Assembly (NCBI RefSeq): GCF_905475345.1
Contig: NC_066589.1
Coordinates: 2,103,501 to 2,167,500, forward strand
From: Vespula vulgaris
Lineage: Eukaryota; Arthropoda; Insecta; Hymenoptera; Vespidae
Length of the DNA: 64,000 nucleotides
Reading direction: 5' to 3'
A program made the translations under genes and the position numbers. Shown piece after piece: positions 12,305-23,385 of this stretch. Below the pieces are notes generated by a model. It saw nothing but the letters and a program-made list of their open reading frames with translations, was not told the DNA's origin and made no database searches. The number at the start of each line of letters is the position of its first letter. Position 1 is the stretch's first letter.

Positions 12305-12310
12305 CCTGGG
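10590..12310 (+). repeat. Tandem ~650-bp repeats with paired CAGG-loop hairpins
   Basis: Two full units and one shortened unit. Equivalent hairpins lie at 10637, 11303 and 11952; at 10945, 11599 and 12248; and at 10988, 11641 and 12289. Spacings are 648-666. Each unit holds a hairpin followed by 'tcaagggtatacat', a purine-rich 'gagagaaaga...gggag' tract, 'tattatatatat', then a closely spaced hairpin pair (41-43 bases apart, start to start). Flanking blocks at 10201-10500 and 12241-12590 are also related to each other, and more weakly to 7321-7600. Confidence 0.65.
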
Positions 12311-13197
12311 ATACTCAAGCACGTAGATTTTTATTTCAGGATAATTTAAAATTTTTTATATGATTATTAGTAAATCCATAATTTTTTTTATATATATTCT
12401 TTTTCTTTTTTATATATATACACTTTTGATGATTATATATATACTTTACCCAATGCCAACATAGTCTTATCACAAGTTGTAGGATGGCTCATTTATTGTA
12501 AGAGTCATTTTATGACTTGTATGAATATAATCATCATCTTATATAGATTCTAATTATTCTGATTAAAAATCTATAAGACTTGATGTACTTAGGAAAGTCA
12601 GGTTCTGTTAAAGCAAGCAGTGGCAATAAAATAAATTCATAAAATATATTTTTAACGATAATATACAAGGATATATTAGAACTATTTTGTCTCTAATATA
12701 TATAATATTTTTGTATTTAATCTTTTTTTTCTCTTTCAGATTTCATATTTCATTACTGTTTCATATACATATACAAAGTACATGGTTCTACAATTGCGAA
12801 ATTGTATTATTATATTTTTTATATTTGAGTAAATAAGAAAGTGTCATATATGAACGATGTAATACATATATCTGACATTTGATGTAACTGCATACTTCGC
12901 GTTAGTATGAACGTAATAATATAATATATATGTAATCTATCGATTAATTATAGATCTAATCTCGTTATGGATATGTTTATGGGGGTATACAAAATTGTGT
13001 ATGCATGTTGTAATGCGACACAAGGTACAGTATATTTTTGTTCTTTTTTTTTTGTTAACGCGACTTAATTTTTAAATATTGTGAAATTCTTTTCCCTTTT
13101 TTCATAACGTGTCTTGATTAATTTATAATATGTATTTGTAATTTTATTAAACAATTGAGAATTTATTATGTAATTTTCTTCTTATATATACTTCTAC

Positions 13198-13205
<8 letters not shown>

Positions 13206-13262
<57 letters not shown>
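13206..13262. repeat. AT dinucleotide microsatellite
   Basis: Nearly uninterrupted (at)n over about 57 bases. Confidence 0.9.
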
Positions 13263-13263
<1 letters not shown>

Positions 13264-13954
13264 TCTATACATTTGTATATAAAATCCATCTGTAATTTCA
13301 TATTTTTATTTAAATGTAAAACCTGTTTTCTAATGCATCGAGAAATCGATATATTTAATGCCATTTTTGCCATTTTAAGGCTTTTTTTTCTTCTATTTCA
13401 GTATTACTATCTATGATTAAATATACAAAATTTTTGTTTTATTAAATTTTCAAAATTATAAAAATATTTGCTTTTGGATTACGGTAGATATAATTTTTTC
13501 TTTCCACACATGCCCTTTTATATAGTTTTTTTGTTACAGAGAAGTGTCATTTCACGTTCCAAGGTTAAATATTGCAAAACATCTTGAAGAATATATTGAA
13601 GAATTGGAATCATAATAAATAAAAATCAATGGAGGGTGAATTATTTGCAATTATTCTTTTTTATTCAATTAAAATATTAAAAAAAAATTCTTAACCGATC
13701 TAAACAGCGTCAATTTCTGTTTCAGTAAATATCATCTAAATTGGCAAGATTCGATTCAAGTCTTCGTTGGTTGTTCTTTTCTTCGTTGGTGTGTGAGATG
13801 TGTGCATACGCGTGTGCGTGTAAGATAATTCTTGTTTTAATATATGTGTTGTTTTCAGAAAGTAATAAAATTATAAATTTCTTATGACCACAGGATGTTT
13901 CTTCATTATATAAAATTTGCATATTAATTTTGGTTGCATCTTGTTCAATTTTAA

Positions 13955-14200
13955 AATGTTTTTGATATTTTATGTTCACAGATGACTCACAGATGACGGT
14001 CAGCAGATGATCGATGTTTTATATGAAGATGATTACTTTTTGTTTAAATATAAAATTTTTTTGATGTTTTATGTTACAGGTGACTGTGAACAGAATGCGG
14101 ATTTGTTATACGAAATTCGCATATTATGTTGATTACTTCTTTTTTTTTTTATATTATGTTTTCAATATTTTATGTTCACAGGTAACTATGCTATTTAGAA
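13955..14200 (+). repeat. Imperfect repeat with splice-acceptor-like ends
   Basis: Three successive units of roughly 100 bases each carry a 'ttttatgtt(c/a)acag' acceptor-like string followed by '(g/a)tgac' or 'gtaac' (near 13968, 14067 and 14168). No open frame of note is linked to them. They may be alternative acceptors of a non-coding transcript. Confidence 0.4.
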
Positions 14201-14783
14201 CATATGAAGAAATTGTCTATAGGATTTTATGTTAGATGATAAGATAATATATATAATGCAACAAACAAAAAACATAATGGCAAATCATTAATTTTACAAA
14301 AGATTAAACTATTTCTGTTATTGTATTATTTGTAATAATTTCTGTTGTTGTATTATATGTAATAAAATGGCATCTTTTATAATGTTATATATTTTCATTA
14401 TGAAATAATATCTAATGAAATATATAATTTTTATATAAGATATATAAGCTATATTTATGCACTCCTTTCTATTTTTGATTTCAGCATAATGGACATTCAC
14501 ATTAGTTTAATGGGAATAGAATTCCATATGAAGGGCTCTATTCTTTACCGGGGAGGTAGGACGATATCAAACGGATTCATAAATTTTCATCTAATCACGA
14601 GTGATTAGAAAAAAATTTTTGATTCGTTTCGCGATTGATTTTGTTTTTTCCAAATTATAATAACTACTAATTATTAATAATAATGATTCCATATAGATGT
14701 AATAATATAATAATATAAGTAATTATAAATAATAATGATTTTATATAATTGATTCTAAAATAATTGGCATTAGTTGTAGAGTC

Positions 14784-14893
14784 TTAGCCCGTGGGTCTCC
14801 GTAGCAGCAACCTCCAAGCGGTGAGACCTGGAAATCGATATTACTTGCGATATGAGAGAAATAACGCAAGTACTGTCGAGCCAATGGCTGCAT
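14784..14893 (+). ncRNA. Dispersed structured element, copy 3 of 3
   Basis: Preceded directly by the recurrent motif 'gtagagtc', then 'tagcccgtgggtctcc', the cctcc...ggtgag hairpin, and a stem 'cgatattacttgcg' (14836-14849) with 'cgcaagtactgtcg' (14865-14878). It ends 'gagccaatggctgcat' like the copy at 3805. Pairing is conserved with a much shorter loop (15 nt). Confidence 0.55.
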
Positions 14894-14894
14894 T

Positions 14895-16440
14895 TAAATT
14901 CAATCAAAATTTATTATGTTTTATGATAATTCTTTTTCTCGTATTTCAAGAAATGTAAATAAATTGTTTTATTAATAATGAATATATTAAATTAAATTTC
15001 TTTTGAAATTATATACATATATGCGATATAATAGTTTGTTATTGATGTATATATTTATTTTTGCAATATTTATATTTTTGTGAGTATAATATAATATAAT
15101 ATTATATAATATAATATAATATAATATCATATCATATCATATCATATAATATAATATAATATAATATAATATCATATAATGTGTGTGTAAGTATTTTTTG
15201 TTTGAATAGATCACATCTAAGGTTTCAAGGGATTAAGAAGCCAGTTGAAGGATAAAATTCACTGAAGTTTACTTCGAAATTGACACTGACGAGATAAGAA
15301 GACCAAAGGTAAATAAATTGCAGGATGCCGTCTTTGTCTCGTCATGTAATTATTATTGCATAGATTTACTATACATACTTACGCGCGCGCGCATACACAT
15401 ATATCTTTTTAGATTTTTGAACAATATTATTTTCTTTGTAAAACTTATGTCTAAAAATAAGTAATTTTCGTACAAGTAAAACTCTGTTTTGAAATTTTAA
15501 AAAGATAATCTCTAGAAAACATTATTTTTCGAATGAGTCTTTCTAATCTTCAAAATAGTACAAAAATAGTGAATATGAAAAGGAAATCCTTAGAATTTTT
15601 TATGATATGACTGATCTCTTCAGATATCCAAACTTCTGTAACAAATTCTATGCTTCTTGTTAGATTGCGGATTCTATGTATTTAATTGCCTAATGCACTT
15701 GGCCTTCAACAACAAAACCTGCAATTGGTCCAGCAGGGAAAAGAATCAGTCTGCCCAGATGGCAATTTATTATTATAGAATCTGAACTGCTTCTTCTATT
15801 GTTCGTTCCTTAATGATTACGATCTATAATTTTTTCCCTCATATCGTGTCTTCTTCTTCGTCTTCTGGAATTTCAAGGACTGCTACAACGGGTGTAGATC
15901 AAGAGATCACGTGAAATGTAATGGCAATCGCTGACATTCTATTATTGTGAACCTTGCCAACTAGTTGCTAATAAAGTTTATGCTGAGGTGCTATTATTTT
16001 CATCGAATATGTACGTTAAAAAAGTTCTTTAAAAACATACAAAATGAAAGAAATGATAAAAACGAGATAAAATATGACAAAAATTTTTAATAGTTTACAG
16101 ATTCGTTTGAAGTCAAAAAATTAACGAAACGATATTTATCGATTATTATTCCATTCATTATCTTACTAGTTTTTCTCTTAGAGAAATACATCAGTAAGTT
16201 TGAAATGGTAAAAAAAGAAATATACCATCTCATTTAAATAACTTTCTGTGAGGAAAGGTGATAATTTTCAAAGAGAAGTATGGACTTCTTTGTTTCTTTC
16301 TCAGATGATAACATAGAAATTAAATAACAGCAAATGGTCCTGTAAAAAATACTCTATTATTTTGTTTTTTTTATGAGTACAAACCGAAACTAAAGGTTTG
16401 GATGTTTCTTTCATTATCAAAGCTTGCTACAAAAAAACTG
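14895..16440. other. Mostly non-coding stretch; faint coding-like islands
   Basis: Contains an AT microsatellite (about 15085-15180), an exon-like piece with an acceptor before 15211 and a donor after 'accaaag' near 15308, and slightly GC-richer islands at 15660-15790 and 15850-15960. Both strands of those islands give short open stretches with no start, splice frame or recognised family. They may be decayed coding sequence. Nothing else supportable was seen. Confidence 0.3.
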
Positions 16441-16463
16441 TCCATTCCAGTTTGAGAAGAGGA

Positions 16464-16630
16464 TATAAAAGACAATGGAAAAGCTAAATCCAAGGCGAAC
16501 AAGGTGGAAGCGCTAGACGCGCGAAAGCGCAATGTCGCCTCTCGAGTTAAAGTGAAAGTCGACTCTGTTGTGATCGTTGATCCAAATCGACGCGAGAGAT
16601 CGATAAGAACGATTCCAATACGATATCCTC
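16464..16630 (+). promoter_or_regulatory. TATA-type promoter and possible first exon (1)
   Basis: 'tataaaa' at 16464-16470 is followed about 30 bases later by a GC-richer stretch ending in a good donor (cctc|gtgagc, last exon base 16630). The arrangement repeats at 19344-19471. It may be an alternative first exon of the + strand gene ending at 23385. No coding start was found in it. Confidence 0.35.
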
Positions 16631-19149
16631 GTGAGCAACTATAAATAATTTGTGTTTCTTTATATCTCTTTCCATATTTGTATACATCTATTATATATGC
16701 ATACGTGTGTGTGTGTGTGTATGGGGTCTTGTTGCTTTTCTTAAAACCGTAGAGAAATTCGGATTAAGGATTTTTGATTTAATTAACGAAAGATCAGAAA
16801 GAAAAGTGATATATTAAATATTCGAGAATGTTATTAGCTTTTATAAAATGACTCGTGTGTGAGTATATTTTATTTATAAGATTAATTAATTAAGTTTCAA
16901 AGGATATCTTATTGTAATTTAACAATATAAAATTTATCTTTAATCATTAATATAATTTTATAAGAGGAAATGTTTGAATTATCCGAATTTTCTTTTTTTC
17001 CTTGTTCTTTTTATTATTATTTTTTATTTAATCCGTATTATACGCGTATTATATCCGTTTTTATTTCCAAGATATAATATTTTTATGTCTAAAATAAAAG
17101 ATATAGTGTAAAACGTATAGTGTAAATTATATTAGTATATTTATATTTTACTAAGAATTAGTATAATCTATATTTAATAAATGTTAACATTCGGATACGA
17201 ACTTACATTTACTTTTATAGCGACACATGAAATAAAACTTATAAAATATTGATATATATGAGTGAGTCGATTCAAAATTACATGATATTTTGAATAGTTA
17301 AGAACATTTTTTTAGATCTTATTCTCTTATTTCCATCCTGAGTTGTTTCTATCGTGTCTATTGCATTTCATTCATTATTATTCCTATTCCTAAAGAATTT
17401 GTGATAAAATGTAAAGATGAGAATAGTATTGATATATACTCTACTACCTGTTTCTTTCGAGAATGAAACTTTCGTTCGTTTTGAATAGCAAAAGGTGTGG
17501 TCGCTTTCCATGTAGCCATGAAGACGATCGCTTGATCATTATGATGATCGTTTGGAAGGAGTTCAAGCGGTTTTACAGTAGATCGCGTCTCTTATGAAAT
17601 GGAACTGTTTCCCTGGAAATGAAGTGAAGCGAAGAGGACAGGAAAAAGGAAGAAAACCATTCTAATCGTTACAAACTTTCCAATAATCGTATCTCTCTGT
17701 GCTAACTGGAAGTAATAAATACTTTGGTAAATATACAATTTCCTGGTCTACTTATCGGTTGATGAAAGTCTATGCTTATAATGTTTTAAAATTTTACGAA
17801 TTTTATAAAACAAAACAATACAATATATAATATATTTAGTTATTGTATTTTTGAGTCTTTCTCGAACAGTTTAACAAGCGGTTAGAAAAAGTCTTTAGGG
17901 AAAGGTGGAATGAAAGGATGAGAGAAGAAAAGTGTGCCATTAAAATCGAATACTCACTGTCAGCTAGCGACCTACTAACGCGTCTTCCTTCGAACAGTAC
18001 AATCTAAAATAAATACATCTCTTATGAACTTTTTAACGAATTCTCTATAAGCGTAAATCAGAGAGTGTGTATTCGTTATGTAAAAATTACAAATTATAAT
18101 GGACTGACCTGTTTGCTTAACAGCCTAAAAGACCCTTTTAAATTTCTATTTTAAAGTAGTTGTTACTGTCTTTTAAACAACATCCGAAAGAAAGTTTAAC
18201 ACGAATAAAAAAATCTCAACTAGTCGTCAATATACTTTGTGATCAACGATCGTTACTGTTTCTCGTGCATTTCAATCGAGAATTGCGTAAACTTTTCTCT
18301 CGTTTAACAGGAACAGGAATAATATTTAATGCAAATAAAATCATTGATTTGATCGGTGAGTGGAATATTTAATATTCAACTTGATGTAAACCGATTCGAC
18401 TCTGTGAAATTACGTGTAGACGATCTGCTTCGTCGAAGATCGAAAGTACTTTCGAAAACGTGTATTATCGACAAAGGCAACGTGACTCCATGAAATTATT
18501 TGATAGTTATCGCGTATGTTAACTTCGAAGTTTTTTTTTTAATGAAAAGAACTTTTCTATTGATGAAAAAATAATTTTCATGAATTTTTCATTATATTTT
18601 TAGCAATTAACGAAAGAGAAAAAGAGAAAACAATTTTCAATACGACTTAATAATAGATCATAATTATTTGTAATAGTAAAAATATTGAAGTAACTATAAC
18701 AAAAATTTCTAAATTACATTAGATAAGAATTAGATTAGGGTTTAAGTGATTGTTAAAGAAAGAATGATCTAATTTTATAACTCGTATGATATTAGGATGT
18801 GATAAAAGCGTGTTACTACTGGTCGGTAGTAGCATTTTAATCGCAATAACCGCTACATAACTGGCTCTTAGGTAAGAGAGCACGAACATGACCCCTGATC
18901 GTAAGAAGGAACATATTAACATTCCCTTTTTGCAATGTAAAACGCACTGTCGACTACTTTCTTTACTTATACATCTCTCTTTCTCTTTTTCCTTCTTTTC
19001 TAACATATGCAAGAGTGACGAGAGCAAAGAAAGAGAAACAGAGAGTTGCTAGACCCACGATCGCGCATGACCGCTTTGACATTCGAACTGTCTCTATCTT
19101 TACACCAGTGTTTGTAACGAGTCGTGGCTGGTCAAGAAAGAAAGAGAAG

Positions 19150-19198
<49 letters not shown>

Positions 19199-19340
19199 TT
19201 AGGAGTGGGGTTCGTTGAAAGAACACGTAGAACTCGTTGAAAGTTGAGAGAGAAAAAGGAAAGAAGCTAAGGAGGAAGGGAGAGCAAGGGAAAAAGTGGT
19301 AGCAACGTGGATTGACTATAGTTGGGTTCGGACTAAGAGG
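16631..19340. other. No supported gene
   Basis: AT-rich DNA with a short GT run near 16705, possibly the intron between the two candidate first exons. A purine-rich (ga)n microsatellite lies at 19152-19193. The long minus-strand open frame over it is a by-product of the repeat. Confidence 0.4.
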
Positions 19341-19343
19341 TGA

Positions 19344-19471
19344 TATAAAGGCATACGTCGCATCCACTTGGTTTAACTTACCTGGAAGATCGAAGATCGA
19401 ACACAACAAGAAAGCTCTCCGAGCCTAATTGGCTAAAACTTTACAACGCCACGCCACTTCTCCAACATCAT
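19344..19471 (+). promoter_or_regulatory. TATA-type promoter and possible first exon (2)
   Basis: 'tataaag' at 19344-19350, a candidate start of transcription about 30 bases downstream, then sequence free of simple repeats ending 'caacatcat|gtgagt' (exon end 19471). An ATG completed across the junction (AT plus G) is possible, as in some short-leader insect genes, but is not shown. Likely the promoter of the unrecognised gene ending at 23385. Confidence 0.4.
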
Positions 19472-22400
19472 GTGAGTTTACGATCGTATCATAATTTGCT
19501 ATTATATGTATATATACATATACATATTTCGGATCAATGAAATGAAGAATAATTCAGAACAAATTGTTTAATTATTTGAGATGTTTATTACAAACGAAAT
19601 CGCTTATTATTTTTTGCTATACCTATTACGGACAACGTTTTCGAATGATCGTACAAATATTTTTTAATATTTGATACAAACGTCAGTTCACGAATAAGTG
19701 AGACGAAGTAAGTAATACTTTCTTACTTCATTTTGCATTAATGATATAATATGTTTCTTTTTATATTTGCCAAGATTAGACTCTTTTTGTTTCTTATTCG
19801 TGTTTTGATTGATTTGTCGTGTTAAAATAATTGTTTCGTTTTGTATCATTGCACATGTTTACAAGATCTTCGATACAATTATGCGATTAGTGAACGAGTA
19901 ACAGTGAAAAATAAATTATATTTTATGAATTATGTGTTAAAAGTAAATAATGTTTGTATAAAAATATTTATTGTCTAGTTGATAAAGATAAAGCTGAATT
20001 AATAATTTTGTAACATGTAAAGAGAAAGAGATAGACAAAGAAAGAAAAGAGATAATAGATTTAAAGTTTATGTCATAAAATCGAACTTATTCAATTAGCA
20101 TGTTTATTTTTTTTCTTTTTTTATTGTCGTAATCATATTCGAAATCATTCTATATTAATTAGCTCGCCGATAAGAGACCAATAGAAGGTCGTTTTTCAAT
20201 TGCTGGTTAATGGAATAAAAAAATCTTTTATCGGTTTCTTATCAGCGAATATAAATTTCCGTTTTAACTTTAACGAAGACTGACGTGACGATAAAATGAA
20301 ATATTATGTTCTACGTTCAAATCGACATATTGAAGAAATTGAAGATATTGCTAAGAACGTGCATGAGTTTTTGTTTTTTTTCATTAATCGCGGCGAGAAA
20401 ACAAACTGGTTATAAAAACCGAATGTCGTTCGAGACCAACTTCGTTGTTTTCGTATAATAAATAGATTCAAAAAAGGAATATAAAATCAAAGGTAGAATG
20501 TATAAAAATTAATGTCGTACGAATGAGTTGCATAACTATGAATTTTTCTCTAAGATAAGAAAACAAAATATAAGAAATGTCTTTTTTTTTAATTATGCGA
20601 TCAAGCGCTAATATTTCTTTAGAATAAAGGACGAATGATATTTTCTTTTTTCTAAAAAATAATTAAAGTATAATTTATGCAAGTTTCAACTCTTTCGTCG
20701 GCTGAACAAATATGAATACAAACTAGATTACTACATAATTACGCTATCGTTTTAACGTTTATTCGATTATGACAGATATATACATGTATGCGCTTCTTCA
20801 TAGTAATGCAAATTAGAGCATCTTATAGGCACGTTACGTAAAATCGAATTAGGAGGTACGTCGATATTAGAATTATTAGGTTACTACGACACACGTAGGA
20901 TTTCTTAATCAATTTATATATATATACACGTACATGTACACATATAATGTTTTTTAAATTCAAAAATTAAATAAAAGTAAAAATAATTAATCGACATAAA
21001 TTGTAATTAACAATGTTTTATGAAATATTGATTTCGAATAGAAACAATATTTTAAATCTGATAAGATCGTACGAGATTGTTAAAATTAAATTTAACGAAG
21101 TTAGATGATCTATAATTATCTAAAGTTATCAATCTAATTATGTATTATATTTATAGGCCTTATTATATGTATTTAGATTTCTTTGATTGATAAATTCTAT
21201 TATTTGTTTTTACAATAATATCTTAATTGCGATCAACAAGAGTCGTGCCATTTAAGCGTCACGCTTCTACCTTGAAATCCAAGAAAGTGAAAGGATTGTA
21301 AGAATTAGATCCATATCGTGTAAAAGTCAAGAATGGAAAAAAAATAATAAAAGTATAAGTATAATATGACAGAACGCGTATTGATAACAAACAATATCGA
21401 CATGAATAAATAAAGTGTGAAATCGATTGAGCGTGACGCGTTGAAACGATAGCTTTCGTGATAGGCAAAAGTAGGATGTAAAAGTAGGATGCAAATGGAA
21501 ACTTGCGGAGTAGCTCCTGCTCTCGAAACTTTCCCTTGGCTGATGCCGAGAAGTAGAGTAAGTTTATTCCCGTTATCTTGGCGTGGCCGATCGAGCTGAA
21601 CGAATAATTACTTACTTTTTCCTTTCTTTATTCTTTTCGTTCTATTAGTTTTGCATTTGCTTGAAAGCGTGACGTTAATTCGAATTCTATCATAACCATA
21701 TAATTGAACATTTTATTAACTAATAAATTCGGAGTAGCTAAATAAATTTCTTAGTAAAAGGAACGAAAAGGAATGGAGAAAAGAATTTCGTTATCGGATA
21801 CAAGTAGAACGTGAAAAAAGTAGTTTTAAAAAGTAGTAGAGTAGAAAAAGAATAAGTTTACTTTCTCCTTTGACTTGGAGTTTGAAAGTGTCGAGTTTTG
21901 ATTGGCGTGGCTAGTCGTGCCGAAAGGAGGAAATTTTTTATACGATCAGGTTCTGAGTTTGATAGAGCGAAACGAACGGACCTTTCTTGATTTTTTGATT
22001 TTCTCAACAAGTTATTAATCTCCTTTTGAGAAATGTATTTATTCGTAATATAATATTATATAATTTGCAATGTTTACTATTGTATTATATAATTACATTT
22101 ACTTTGTTCACTATTGTTTACTATTGTTTAAAAGTGATACTTTTAAACAATATATATGATCTTATAAGTATATACATACATGTGATATATAAGTAAAAAA
22201 AATAATAGATATATTAGACATAGAATTGTCATTATAAATAACGAACATATATATATATATATATCAAAAGTACTTTATATTATATTATATATAGTAGTTT
22301 ATGATCGATTTATATATTCAAGATGTCGTTTTATGGAAAAAAAGAAAGCGTAATATCGAAAATGAATGATATGATGGTATTTTTTTCGGTTATAACGACG

Positions 22401-22537
22401 TGAAAGGTGAAAGAAATAAAGAAGAATGAAAGACGAAAAGAAAAGTTACCGCATCGACGTGGGATCGAAAAGAGCCTCGAGCAGTGAAAGTAAGAAACCG
22501 GATGAACTTTTGCTTGCAAGCGTCTCCGAGATTGCAG
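19472..22537. other. Probable large intron, no assigned exon
   Basis: AT-rich. An imperfect inverted repeat with GATAAG cores has arms near 20164-20178 and 20235-20250. A possible small exon at about 21490-21558 reads ATG-initiated and ends 'agaagtaga|gtaagt'; its link to the next exon depends on acceptor choice. An AT run lies near 22245-22263. Confidence 0.3.
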
Positions 22538-23385
22538 CTATTTGACGAGTTCTAAATCGTTGGAGGGAAAAAAAATTAATCAAGATAAAAAGGCTAAAAA
22601 ATCATTGGTACTCGCCTACGCAAACTGTTACGTAAGGTGGACTGGCGATATGTTTCACTTTTACAATCTTTCGAAAAACGAGATAATCGATCTCAGGATA
22701 CTTTACGAAACATTCGAGAACTTTGTAATTATCATTGAAAGTTGTGTAATATTTACGTAACGAATCGATTAGTCAAACACACAGAGATTTGTTATGTTGA
22801 CAATCGTAATGGTTAAAGCTAATTCTATAATAAAAATGATGAAATAAGCAAATATTCGAATAATAAATAACTTGTGCTAATCGAATGATTTAAAAGTAAA
22901 TATTAAGAATAGAGTTCGAAAATTGAATTTTTGTTTTTAGGTTGGTGAGGTCGGTGTTAGTACTGACAACTGTTGTATTGGCCAAGGTAAGGAGAGTATG
23001 GTTCTTCGACGTAACATCATAAATTGGCAACAATCAATTGCATTGGTAGCATTTACAATCCGAAAAAACAATGGTGTGAGTCTTATTTTTTGTTATAGAT
23101 TTTCTATCCTCGTTTGTTCATCATCGATTACATATGTATTTCCTTTTAATCGTGAAGATATGAATTTTCTAGATTTGTTTGATTGATCAGGAGTAAGAAT
23201 TCTTATCAGTGCAACGTAATTAAATATTTTTCTTTTTTGTTTTTCTTTAGGACTACTTGGTCGATTATGACGAAATATTGGTAAATACAAAGGAAACAAT
23301 TAAGGAATCTTCATCACCCACTGTCCTGGTTTATATCAATTGTCTTTCACCGGATGCGATAGCATGGATCTTCGATTTACCTTAA
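22538..23385 (+). CDS. Last three exons of an unrecognised protein gene (5' end incomplete)
   Basis: Three exons join in one frame by consensus sites: 22538-22631 (after 'ttgcag', donor tac|gtaagg), 22941-23075 (after 'tgtttttag', exactly 45 codons, donor ggt|gtgagt) and 23251-23385 (after 'tttctttag', stop taa). Together they encode about 120 residues: a Lys-rich start (GKKINQDKKAKK), then 'DNCCIGQGKE', a moderately hydrophobic middle and the C-terminus 'AIAWIFDLP'. I do not recognise the family and see no membrane segment of full length. The first exon boundary could instead be near 22520 ('gcaag|cgt', phase 0). The upstream start probably lies behind the TATA promoter at 19344. Phase agreement at both internal junctions is the main support. 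Confidence 0.5.

Noticed and set aside
18963..19409. 148-residue minus-strand frame with a Leu-Ser run
   Set aside because: The run is the (ga)n microsatellite read backwards, and the frame overlaps a + strand TATA promoter candidate.
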